Origin: Spirochaetia bacterium
Lineage (GTDB): Bacteria > Spirochaetota > Spirochaetia > Treponematales > Rectinemataceae
DNA: 64,000 bases
Direction: 5' to 3'
Assembly (NCBI GenBank): GCA_029975555.1
Contig: JARKOY010000079.1
Location: forward strand, 62,001 to 126,000
Both the position numbers and the translations under genes were made by a program. The notes below the pieces were generated by a model, which made no database searches, was not told the DNA's origin, and was given only the letters and a program-made list of their open reading frames with translations. Positions 8,291 to 16,013 of this stretch are shown piece after piece (position 1 is the first letter of the stretch; each line of letters starts with the position of its first letter).

Positions 8291-9181
8291 TTATTCATCC
8301 CGAATATGCTCAAGTAGTTTTTTCATGTGAAACACTTGGGCTTCCGTCACTTCGCTCATTGGAGAGCGGGAGCAACCACAGTCCCTTCCCATAAGCCTAA
8401 GAGCCGCCTTCATGCGGGCAGGGAACTGCGGTCCACGGACAGCCTTCCAGACCGGATAAATCGTATCTTGAATTTTGCGCGCCTCATCCTTCCGGCCTTC
8501 TTGCACCAAATTCCACATTTTTACGCACAGTCGAGGAAAGAGCGAAAGTATTGCGGAAATCGCGCCATCCGCCCCAAGGTCGAATGCCGAATACAGCATT
8601 TCGTCAGTGGCGGCGTAGATCATGCCTCTTTGCCCGTTCGTGATCACCATGTCGTAGAAGGCCATGATGCCACCGACACTCTGTTTGATGCCCATGACAT
8701 TCGGAATCTCTAAAAGGCGCGAAAATGCTTCGGAGGTAATCTCATTCTGCGGAACCACGTTGTAGATGATCACCGGCAATCCTGATGCTTCCGCAATTGC
8801 TTCATAAAACGAATAATTTCCTTTTTCGTCCGGCACCAATACATTGTAGAAGACGGGGGTCACCATGAGCGCATCCGCGCCCGCAGCCTTGGCGGCCAAA
8901 GCGGTCTTCACAGCGGCCTGCGTGGATGTCCTGATCACACCCGCCACGATGGGCAGCCCTTTCGTGTTTTCCTCTTTTACTATACGGATCAACTCGGAAA
9001 GCTCTTCATCGGTCAGCGCCGCGCCTTCTCCTGTGCTTCCCCCTGGAGACAGGCCGTGAACTCCACACTCGATGAGGTGCCTGACTTCCCGCCGGAATAT
9101 GGCTCTGTCGATTTTGCCGGACGCATCGAAAGGCGAAATAATCGGCGGAATGATTCCCCTCAGGGTTTCGCTCTTTTTCAT
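8291..9181 (-). CDS. DapA/NanA-superfamily aldolase, second copy
   Basis: Second lysine-dependent aldolase of the operon (296 aa). Landmarks are GGSTGE (47-52), Tyr140 (IIYNVVP) and the Schiff-base Lys166 (GIKQS). The normal first-strand motif is present (GIIPPIISPFD). The Arg that in true DHDPS binds the pyruvate carboxylate is not obvious, so a lysine-pathway role is not favoured. The ATG is chosen over a GTG one codon upstream because GGAG is then 7 nt away. The gene follows the third paralogue with a 13-nt gap. Likely roles are cleavage of a 2-keto-3-deoxy acid or a dehydratase/decarboxylase reaction of this superfamily. Near its 3' end is a 16-mer close to the parS consensus. Confidence 0.82.
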   Translation of the reverse strand: MKKSETLRGIIPPIISPFDASGKIDRAIFRREVRHLIECGVHGLSPGGSTGEGAALTDEELSELIRIVKEENTKGLPIVAGVIRTSTQAAVKTALAAKAAGADALMVTPVFYNVLVPDEKGNYSFYEAIAEASGLPVIIYNVVPQNEITSEAFSRLLEIPNVMGIKQSVGGIMAFYDMVITNGQRGMIYAATDEMLYSAFDLGADGAISAILSLFPRLCVKMWNLVQEGRKDEARKIQDTIYPVWKAVRGPQFPARMKAALRLMGRDCGCSRSPMSEVTEAQVFHMKKLLEHIRDE

Positions 9182-9194
9182 CACTGTGCTCCAA

Positions 9195-10106
9195 TCAGAT
9201 AAGATTGACTTCCTTCAAAAGCCCCATCAGGAATTTTCTTTCACCGTCGGTAATTGGGTCCAGCGGCCTCCTTGGGGGACCTATCTCAATGCCCGTCACG
9301 ACCTCGATCGCAGCCCTCAGCATTGGATTCGGATGGACGCGGCCATTCACTCCGAAACCACGGAACAGGCGGAATATATCGCGGTACACTTCCATGGCCT
9401 CGGTATTTTTCCCCGTTTCATACAGCTCGAATACTTTTCGGATCCTATCACCGACAAGATGTGCTCCGCCAGAAACAATCCCCACTGCGCCCTGCGGAAT
9501 AGTCGGCATGAGCATAAGGTCATCGCCGTTGAACAGCAGAAAATCCGGTTTTACTGACTTAGTGGCCAGATAATAATCCGTTATTTGAATTGGATTTAAG
9601 CCTGCCTCATCCTTGATACCAACAACACGAGGAAGCGCTGCCAGTCTCCCTACGAGGGCCGGCTCCATATTGATGCCCGTAAATATAGGAATATTATAAA
9701 GCAGTATCGGAATATTCGTCGCGTCGTGCACGATTCTGAAGTGCTCGTAGATCGCATCTTGTGTAGGTTTGCAGTAGAACGGGGCGACGATCATAATGCA
9801 GTCCGCACCAATTCTTTCGGCTTTCTGAGCGAGCGCTACGGTTTCCCTTGTGGAGGCGCATCCAACGCCGGCGATGACCGGCACCTTGCCTGCAGCCGCT
9901 CTCAGCGCCGTTTCGAGCAGTCTCGCTCTTTCGTCGACAGTAAGCGTATTGAACTCCCCCGTCGTTCCAGTAACGATGAGCGAATCGCAGTATTTCTTGG
10001 CAATAACATATTCTATCAACTGTATATATTTTTTATAATCGACTTCTTCATTGCAATCGAACGGTGTGACGAGCGGCAGCAGAATCCGACCATACGGGTT
10101 TCCCAT
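9195..10106 (-). CDS. DapA-superfamily aldolase, third copy, first gene of operon
   Basis: Third member of the superfamily in the same operon (303 aa). It has GTTGE (47-51), Tyr137 (LLYNIP) and Lys165 (GIKDEAG). Its TGTTGEF loop and GIKDEAG resemble hydroxy-tetrahydrodipicolinate synthase more than the other two copies do. The C-terminal part (PNPMLRAAIEVVTGIEIGPPRRP) is also DHDPS-like. However, its position at the head of a transport operon argues for a catabolic or neofunctionalised enzyme. A strong GAGGAGG precedes the ATG. The sigma-70 promoter and operator-like palindrome lie in the 200 bp upstream. A bona fide DapA elsewhere in the genome would settle this. Confidence 0.82.
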   Translation of the reverse strand: MGNPYGRILLPLVTPFDCNEEVDYKKYIQLIEYVIAKKYCDSLIVTGTTGEFNTLTVDERARLLETALRAAAGKVPVIAGVGCASTRETVALAQKAERIGADCIMIVAPFYCKPTQDAIYEHFRIVHDATNIPILLYNIPIFTGINMEPALVGRLAALPRVVGIKDEAGLNPIQITDYYLATKSVKPDFLLFNGDDLMLMPTIPQGAVGIVSGGAHLVGDRIRKVFELYETGKNTEAMEVYRDIFRLFRGFGVNGRVHPNPMLRAAIEVVTGIEIGPPRRPLDPITDGERKFLMGLLKEVNLI

Positions 10107-10135
10107 CTATTCCTCCTCGGAGTTATTGTGATGTT

Positions 10136-10163
10136 ATGATATCATGTAATCAGGTTGTCTGAT
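10136..10163. promoter_or_regulatory. Candidate operator of the TTT/aldolase operon
   Basis: Two adjacent palindromes lie just downstream of the predicted promoter: ATGATATCAT (10 bp, perfect) and ATCAG-GTTGT-CTGAT (perfect 5-bp arms). This position blocks transcription when occupied. The obvious candidate is the FCD/GntR protein encoded at the end of the operon. Assignment to that protein is inference. Confidence 0.5.
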
Positions 10164-10173
10164 ATCTTATCTT

Positions 10174-10202
10174 AGTGTAAATCTGGTTTTCAAAATTGTC
10201 AA
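10174..10202 (-). promoter_or_regulatory. Sigma-70 promoter of the TTT/aldolase operon
   Basis: On the minus strand a consensus -35 TTGACA is followed after exactly 17 bp by TACACT (4 of 6 to TATAAT). Transcription would start about 60 nt before the ATG of the first aldolase gene and run through the palindromes. Confidence 0.7.
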
Positions 10203-10267
10203 ATACATTTTTTAAAATTTTTTGAGAAAAGAGCAACCATAATAAAAACACTAAGCTCATACTTGCT

Positions 10268-10294
10268 GGAGGTGATAGAGATATGCCACACTAA
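10268..10294 (+). other. Three-codon leader ORF with ideal ribosome site
   Basis: A perfect extended Shine-Dalgarno (GGAGGTGAT) stands 6 nt before ATG CCA CAC TAA, a Met-Pro-His mini-ORF. It ends 17 nt before the start of the EtfB-EtfA fusion, which has its own weaker GGAGAG. This could be a translational coupler or leader, or the relic of an older start. Confidence 0.4.
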
Positions 10295-10311
10295 AGCCCC
10301 GGAGAGTTTAC

Positions 10312-12459
10312 ATGCACATCTTCGTTCTCATCAAACAAGTCCCTGAAACCGACAAGGTCAAAATGGACCCGGAAACCGGCACGATGGTGCGTTCGGGGCT
10401 TGAGAGCATCGTCAATCCTCTCGATCTTTACGCGATCGAAGAGGCGCTTGTGTTGAAAGAACGTCACGGGGCACACATAACCGTGCTCTCGATGGGCCCG
10501 CCGGATGCGGAGCGCGCCCTGCGGGAGTCGCTCGCGATGGGGTGCGACAGCGCAATTTTGCTGACCGACAGGGCTTTTGCGGGCTCTGACACCTGGGCGA
10601 CCTCGCGCGTGCTGGCCGCAGCGATCCGGCGCGCAGGGGACGTAGACATCATCCTCGCAGGTGAGCGGGCCACCGACGGAGATACCGGTCAGGTCGGACC
10701 TGCGGTGGCCGCGTGGCTCGATATTCCCGTTCTCACGTACGTAAGTTCTCTTGAAATCGAAGCGGAACCCTTGTCCACAACGACGGCCGCCCACGGCGCC
10801 CCTCTCTCTGAAAACACACCAACAGCCATCACCAGTGCCTCTTCTCCAGTGGCTGTGCCGAAGACCATCCGCGTCCGCCGGCTGACCGAGGAGGGCTATC
10901 AAGTGCTCCAGGCCAGGCCGCCATGCCTCGTCACGGTCGTGAAAGAGATCGCTTCGCCGCGCCTTCCGACGCTGCGCGGCAAAAAATTCGCCCGGAGTGC
11001 GGAAGTGGTGCGCTGGGGAGCTGGGGACCTCGACCTTGATCCTGCTAGTACGGGGCTCGCTGGTTCTCCGACCCGCGTGACAAAGATTTTTTATCCAAAA
11101 GTCGCACGCAATGGCCAGCGTATTGTGGCCGCGGACGAAGCGGGCATCGAAACGGCGATCGGCCACATCATGACGCTTTTTGAAAAAAAGGGCCTCCTCG
11201 ACAAGGCCTCGGCTGGGGACAGAGCTTTTGCTCCTTCGGTGCCTCTTGCCACTGCTTCCTTTTCGAGCTCAGCGCCTGAGCACTCTTCCGTTGCACAGGG
11301 CGCGGCGGGACAGGAATCCGACACCGCAGACACGCCGACAAAGCCCGAATTCTGGATTCTGGCGGAGCGCCGCGCAGGCGGCCTCGACGTGGTCTCTTTT
11401 GAGCTGCTCGCGCGGGCACGGGCGCTCGCGGACAGCCGAGGGGCGCTTTTAGCGGCAGTGGTGCCTACCTCCTCACTCTCCGAAGAGGACGCAGGCGCGC
11501 TGATTGCCCATGGCGCGGACCGCGTTCTCGCACTCGAGCATCCTTTCTTGCGCGATTTTCTGTGTGAAACATGGGCGGCAGTCCTCTACAAGCTTGTGCG
11601 CGAGCGCCAGCCCGAGGTTTTTCTCGCCGCCGCCACGACGACGGGCCGCACGCTCATGCCCTATCTCGCGGCCAAGCTCGGCACAGGCCTCACCGCCGAC
11701 TGCACTGAACTCGCCATCGAGGAGGGCACGGGCCTATTGCTCCAGACCCGTCCTGCCATCGGCGGGAACATCATGGCCACGATTAAGACGGCCCGCCACA
11801 AGCCCCAGATGGCCACAGTCCGTCCGCACTCGATGCAACCTCTCTCCCCCGACACCGGGCGCCGAGGCGCGGTGATCCGCCTTGCAGGAGGACCGTTCGC
11901 AGGCGAAGCCTCTGAGCCTCCTGTCCGGATACTCGCACTCGAGCGCAACACCGAGGATTTTGAAAACCTCGAAGGGGCGCGCATCGTCGTCTCGGGCGGA
12001 CGAGGCCTCAAGAAAGCCGACAATTTTAAGCTCATCCGCGAGCTCGCGTGCACCCTTGGCGCTGTCGTCGGCGCAAGCCGAGAAGTAGTCGACAGGGGCT
12101 GGATATCCTACCCCCATCAGGTGGGCTTAAGCGGCAAGACCATATCGCCCGAAATCTACCTCTGTGCAGGAATTTCAGGCGCCATCCAGCACCTGGCGGG
12201 CATCCGCACAGCAAAGACCGTCATTTCGATCAACACCGATCCCGATGCGCCCATCCATGCCGTGGCCGACCTCGCGATCGTGGGTGACCTCTTCGACATT
12301 CTTCCCCGGCTCACGGCGCGCCTGCGACAGGGGGCCACTCACGGCTTGCCGCACGAACATCCCTGGCCTTCATCGGACGGTCTGGCCCCAGCCTCGCCTG
12401 CTGCCGCGAGATCTGTCGACGAGGAGGTAACCGGCAGCTCGAAGGAGGCACGATCATGA
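10312..12459 (+). CDS. EtfB-EtfA fusion: single-chain electron transfer flavoprotein
   Basis: Both ETF subunits in one 715-residue chain. Residues 1 to about 295 are EtfB, with AGERATDGDTGQVGP (116-130), the nucleotide-binding loop in the form I associate with bifurcating ETFs. Residues 300-345 are a Ser/Ala/Glu-rich linker. Residues 345 to about 670 are EtfA, with the FAD-binding region GGRGLKKAD (562-570), DRGWISYPHQVGLSGKT (594-610) and NTDPDAPI. The EtfB part carries an insertion of about 30 residues rich in Ser/Thr/Pro (150-183). No ferredoxin-like cysteine motif is present, unlike LctC of Acetobacterium. The next gene, a GlcD/LctD oxidase, overlaps by 4 nt. The fusion probably passes electrons between that dehydrogenase, NAD(H) and ferredoxin or a quinone pool. 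Confidence 0.92.
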   Translation: MHIFVLIKQVPETDKVKMDPETGTMVRSGLESIVNPLDLYAIEEALVLKERHGAHITVLSMGPPDAERALRESLAMGCDSAILLTDRAFAGSDTWATSRVLAAAIRRAGDVDIILAGERATDGDTGQVGPAVAAWLDIPVLTYVSSLEIEAEPLSTTTAAHGAPLSENTPTAITSASSPVAVPKTIRVRRLTEEGYQVLQARPPCLVTVVKEIASPRLPTLRGKKFARSAEVVRWGAGDLDLDPASTGLAGSPTRVTKIFYPKVARNGQRIVAADEAGIETAIGHIMTLFEKKGLLDKASAGDRAFAPSVPLATASFSSSAPEHSSVAQGAAGQESDTADTPTKPEFWILAERRAGGLDVVSFELLARARALADSRGALLAAVVPTSSLSEEDAGALIAHGADRVLALEHPFLRDFLCETWAAVLYKLVRERQPEVFLAAATTTGRTLMPYLAAKLGTGLTADCTELAIEEGTGLLLQTRPAIGGNIMATIKTARHKPQMATVRPHSMQPLSPDTGRRGAVIRLAGGPFAGEASEPPVRILALERNTEDFENLEGARIVVSGGRGLKKADNFKLIRELACTLGAVVGASREVVDRGWISYPHQVGLSGKTISPEIYLCAGISGAIQHLAGIRTAKTVISINTDPDAPIHAVADLAIVGDLFDILPRLTARLRQGATHGLPHEHPWPSSDGLAPASPAAARSVDEEVTGSSKEARS

Positions 12460-13874
12460 CCTATAATCACCTCACCCAAGAGATCATCGATGAACTCATC
12501 CGTATCGTTGGGGAACGAAATGTGCTTTTGGATCCAGCGCGCACCGAGGCCTTTTCTCACGATGAAACCTCCAAGGAAGAATATGGCCACATGCCCGAGG
12601 TTGTCGTGACGCCGCAGTCCACCGAGGCCGTCGCCGCCGTGGTCAAACTTGCGAACCAACATCGCATCCCTATCACGCCCCGCGGCGCGGGGAGCGGGCT
12701 TTCGGGCGGCGCTATCCCAGTCTACGGCGGCATCGTGCTGTCGCTCGAAAAGATGAACCGCGTGCGCGAGATCGACTACGACAACCTCACCATGACCGTT
12801 GAGACCGGCATCGTCACCAACGAGATCAACAACCTCGTCAAAGACAAGGGCCTATTCTACGCAGGCTACCCTATGAGCCTCGAGACGTGCACGCTCGGCG
12901 GCAACATCGCGGAAAACGCTGGCGGAGGAAAGGCCATCAAGTACGGCGTGACGTCGCGCTACATCCTCGGACTCGAATTCGTCACACCCACCGGCGAGGT
13001 CGTCTGGCTTGGAGGCAAGCTCGCAAAGGACGTGACCGGATACGACCTCGTCCACCTCATCGTCGGTTCGGAAGGCACGCTCGGCATCGCCACGGCGGCC
13101 ATCATCAGGCTCATCGGACTGCCTGTTGCGAAATCCGACCTTCTCGTCCTCTTCCGCAGTCCTCAGGAAGCGATATCGACTGTCCCCATCATCCTCTCCA
13201 AAGGCCTCATTCCCACCGCCATCGAGTTCATGGACCGTCGTAGCGTGGAGACGTCCTGTGCTTATCTGAACGAGAACCTGCCGTATGCAGAGTGCGGCGC
13301 GATGCTGCTCATCGAGATGGACGGCCGAGACCCCGCCCTCGTCGAGCGCGAAGCCGAGGCTGTGGGAGACCTGTGCATGGAGCAGGGAGCCATCGAGGTC
13401 TATGTGGCGGACAACCGCACCACACAGGAGCGCCTTTGGGCGATACGCCGCAACATCGCCGAGGCCTTCAAGGTCTACTGCCCCGTTCAGAGCCTCGAAG
13501 ACATCGTCGTGCCGCCCGCGGCGATTCCCGCCGTCATTCCGGAACTCGATCGTATATCCGAACAGTTCGGTATCACCATCCCCTGCTACGGCCATGCGGG
13601 CGATGGAAACTTGCACGCGACCCTCGTCAAAGCGCCCGACATGCCCATGGAGGCGTGGCGCCGCATCGAACCGGAGGCGCTCACTGCGCTGTACGAAGCC
13701 ATCACCAGGCTCGGCGGCAAAATCTCGGGCGAACACGGCATCGGGCTCAAGCGCAAAGCGTACATGAAAAAGTTCATGAGCCCCGTCGAGCTTGCGCTTC
13801 TCAAGGCGATCAAGCGCGCGTGGGACCCCAACCTCATCATGAATCCGGGGAAAATTTTCGATATTGAAGATTGA
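12456..13874 (+). CDS. FAD-linked 2-hydroxyacid (lactate/glycolate) dehydrogenase, GlcD/LctD type
   Basis: Flavoprotein oxidase of the FAD_binding_4 / FAD-oxidase C family (472 aa). The PCMH-type FAD site shows TPRGAGSGLSGGA and GGNIAENAGGGKAIKYG. The C-terminal cap has the family motifs YGHAGDGNLH and SGEHGIGLKRKAYM. The ATG overlaps the stop of the EtfBA fusion (ATGA) with AAGGAGG upstream, so the two are made together. This matches the lctB-lctC-lctD arrangement of bifurcating lactate dehydrogenase, with LctB and LctC fused. The substrate could be lactate, glycolate or another 2-hydroxyacid. No permease or racemase is adjacent. Confidence 0.92.
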   Translation: MTYNHLTQEIIDELIRIVGERNVLLDPARTEAFSHDETSKEEYGHMPEVVVTPQSTEAVAAVVKLANQHRIPITPRGAGSGLSGGAIPVYGGIVLSLEKMNRVREIDYDNLTMTVETGIVTNEINNLVKDKGLFYAGYPMSLETCTLGGNIAENAGGGKAIKYGVTSRYILGLEFVTPTGEVVWLGGKLAKDVTGYDLVHLIVGSEGTLGIATAAIIRLIGLPVAKSDLLVLFRSPQEAISTVPIILSKGLIPTAIEFMDRRSVETSCAYLNENLPYAECGAMLLIEMDGRDPALVEREAEAVGDLCMEQGAIEVYVADNRTTQERLWAIRRNIAEAFKVYCPVQSLEDIVVPPAAIPAVIPELDRISEQFGITIPCYGHAGDGNLHATLVKAPDMPMEAWRRIEPEALTALYEAITRLGGKISGEHGIGLKRKAYMKKFMSPVELALLKAIKRAWDPNLIMNPGKIFDIED

Positions 13875-13885
13875 TGGCTGAAGGG

Positions 13886-13915
13886 CAACAAAACGAAAAG
13901 ACTAAACTTTTGTTG
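13886..13915 (+). other. Weak AT-rich hairpin after the FAD oxidase
   Basis: An 8-bp stem CAACAAAA / TTTTGTTG with a 14-nt loop, followed by a modest T-rich stretch. It may help end the etf-oxidase transcript but is too AT-rich for a confident terminator. Confidence 0.3.
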
Positions 13916-13931
13916 GGTGTCTTCTCCATTT

Positions 13932-13960
13932 TTGCTATACGCTAAGACATTGAATATGAT
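13932..13960 (+). promoter_or_regulatory. Promoter of the DNA methyltransferase gene
   Basis: TTGCTA, 17 bp, TATGAT. The -10 element ends only 12 nt before the ATG and no Shine-Dalgarno lies between, so the transcript should have a leader of only a few nucleotides. Confidence 0.6.
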
Positions 13961-13972
13961 ATATTCGATACT

Positions 13973-15028
13973 ATGGAAATCGCCAGCCACTTCGACATCA
14001 ACAACAGGATTACCCTTTATACGGGCGACTGTCTGGATTTCTTACAAGAAATACCGGACCAATCCGCAGCGCTGGTAGTAACTTCTCCACCTTACAACAT
14101 CGGCAAAGAATATGAAAAAAAGACTTCTCTCGCCACCTATCTGGCATGGCAAGAAAACGTCATCAAGGAATGTTACAGAATTTTGAGAGAAGATGGCAGC
14201 ATCTGTTGGGAAGTGGGGAACTATGTCAACAATGGAGAAATTCTACCGCTCGATATCATGCTGTTCCCCATATTCAACAGACTCGGACTTCATCTCCGCA
14301 ACAGAATAATATGGCATTTCGGTCACGGCCTGCATTGTGCCAACAGATTTTCCGGAAGATATGAGACCATCCTGTGGTTTACAAAGACCGACGACTATAT
14401 TTTCAATTTAGACAGCGTCCGTATTCCTCAAAAATATCCGAATAAGAAATATTACAAAGGGGAAAAGAAGGGTGAATTCTCGAGCAATCCTCTCGGCAAA
14501 AATCCAAGCGATGTCTGGGAAATCCCAAATGTCAAATCGAACCATGTCGAGAAAACCATCCATCCCTGTCAATTTCCGGTAGAGCTCGTCGAGCGCCTTG
14601 TTCTCGCTCTTACCAATGAGAATGATCTTGTCGTCGATCCTTTCAGCGGAGTAGGTTCTACCGCCATTGCAGCGCTGATGCACCACCGTAAGGCAGCGGG
14701 CTCGGAAATAGTCGAAGAATACGTAGCGATCGCGAAGCAGAGAATACAAGACGCCGAAAACGGAAAGCTCCGTATTCGGCCGATGGAGAGGCCTGTGTAC
14801 GACCCACAAGAAAGTAAGGCTTATGTCCCCCCAAAAACTATCAATTTACACCAAAAAATGGCCTCAGAATCCCGCCGATCTCCGATTCGAAATCCTTTTT
14901 CTGGCGCCAGCCGAGCGACTCGAGCCTCGAGGTGTCCATGCGGCAGTCGCGCGGGCGCGGGGCACCCTTCGGTGGGTTCGGGTCGGGGTGGATATGCTCG
15001 GCATGAAGGCCGAGCACTTTCGCCATGA
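13973..15028 (+). CDS. DNA methyltransferase (N4-cytosine or N6-adenine), beta-type motif order
   Basis: S-adenosylmethionine-dependent DNA amino-methyltransferase. The catalytic motif TSPPYNIG is at 37-44 and the AdoMet-binding motif DPFSGVGST at 222-230, so the motif order is that of the beta group. SPPY is compatible with N4-cytosine methylation. No restriction endonuclease is visible on either side, so it may be an orphan regulatory methylase. From residue 290 onward the frame runs antisense through the 3' end of the convergent gene. The last 60 residues are Arg/Ser/Gly-rich and probably not part of the fold. Base composition is more AT-rich than its neighbours, a hint of transfer. The recognition sequence is unknown. 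Confidence 0.88.
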   Translation: MEIASHFDINNRITLYTGDCLDFLQEIPDQSAALVVTSPPYNIGKEYEKKTSLATYLAWQENVIKECYRILREDGSICWEVGNYVNNGEILPLDIMLFPIFNRLGLHLRNRIIWHFGHGLHCANRFSGRYETILWFTKTDDYIFNLDSVRIPQKYPNKKYYKGEKKGEFSSNPLGKNPSDVWEIPNVKSNHVEKTIHPCQFPVELVERLVLALTNENDLVVDPFSGVGSTAIAALMHHRKAAGSEIVEEYVAIAKQRIQDAENGKLRIRPMERPVYDPQESKAYVPPKTINLHQKMASESRRSPIRNPFSGASRATRASRCPCGSRAGAGHPSVGSGRGGYARHEGRALSP

Positions 15029-15809
15029 CGTTGATCATTTCGAATTTTGTATAGGAAGGAAGACCCGAAAGCAAAAATCGAGGCATCGGCCCGAGCTCTT
15101 CGAACGTGCCGGAATTCCCTAGGTGCGCGTCGATTATCGCAAGAATCGCGTTTGCAACATCGTCGACATGGGCAGGATATCGGTGTGCCCAGTCGTCTAC
15201 GTTCGACGGGACGCGACTTCTGAGCGCGAGTGCAATTTCCGTCACCGAAGATTCCTCGAGCGACTCGACAGGGCCATAGAGAATGGGGATGCGCAGCACT
15301 GCTCCTGCAGGGTGCGCGTCAGTGGCTCTTTTGATGGTTGTTCCCGACTCCAGGCACCTCGCTTCTCGAAGCGCCGATTCGGCGACTCGCTCGGCTTCGA
15401 GCTTCATTCTTCCGTATTCGTTGAGGGGATTGACCGGAGAATCAGGGAAGTAAGGGGGTGAAGTCCCATCGAACACATAATCTGTCGAAATGAGGAGCAG
15501 AAAAGCTCCTCGGGTTGCACATTCGCGGGCGATGATTTTCGTGGCATCGACATTGATGGCCCGCGCACGCTCCATGTCGTTATCGACGATATCGGGGCGA
15601 CGCTCGGCGGCCATATGCACCACGATACCGGGCGAATACTGCGCAAAAAACAGCGCTACCGCGCCCTCGTTGGTCAGATTGAGTTTTTCGAGCGGCGGCC
15701 TTGCCCTCGAAAAGGCTACTCCTTTCACTTCAAAATCGGAACGCGTTGCCAAAAGTTTCATGAGCGAGCGGCCCAAGAGGCCGGACGCACCGGTGACGAG
15801 GATCTTCAT
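14841..15809 (-). CDS. RmlD/MAT2B-like NAD(P)-dependent reductase
   Basis: Extended SDR of the RmlD substrate-binding family (322 aa from the chosen ATG). It has the Rossmann motif MKILVTGASGLLGRS, STDYVFDG, and a YxxxK motif (EYGRMKLEAE). Beyond the fold, the second half (RIPILYGPVESLEESSVT, the PAHVDDVA region, and RPRDCRMDTSRLESLG) recalls the regulatory subunit MAT2B of animal methionine adenosyltransferase more than dTDP-rhamnose reductase. No other dTDP-rhamnose genes are nearby. The ATG is chosen because the Rossmann strand begins there. A -10-like TATTCT lies only 6 nt upstream and no ribosome site is seen. Its 3' end overlaps the methyltransferase by 188 bp in antisense. Confidence 0.75.
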   Translation of the reverse strand: MKILVTGASGLLGRSLMKLLATRSDFEVKGVAFSRARPPLEKLNLTNEGAVALFFAQYSPGIVVHMAAERRPDIVDNDMERARAINVDATKIIARECATRGAFLLLISTDYVFDGTSPPYFPDSPVNPLNEYGRMKLEAERVAESALREARCLESGTTIKRATDAHPAGAVLRIPILYGPVESLEESSVTEIALALRSRVPSNVDDWAHRYPAHVDDVANAILAIIDAHLGNSGTFEELGPMPRFLLSGLPSYTKFEMINVMAKVLGLHAEHIHPDPNPPKGAPRPRDCRMDTSRLESLGWRQKKDFESEIGGILRPFFGVN

Positions 15810-16013
15810 GAAATAAGAATACCATGGAGGTGCACAATACAGAAGACCACAGTCCGTCGCGCCACTCTGCGCCGCTGCATACCTCTGCGGCAACTTCCTC
15901 ACTTTTTGTGGTATACCCATCCGCCCTTGCGTAAAGTATCTTTTTTCGCTACTGTATCTTCCTACAGTCAGTCAACTTCCCTACAGGACATCGATTAGCG
16001 AGGAGATACCAAT

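Noticed and set aside
12852-13736. Open minus-strand frame opposite the FAD oxidase
   Set aside because: Mirror image of the oxidase frame; His/Arg/Asp-rich and without ribosome site.
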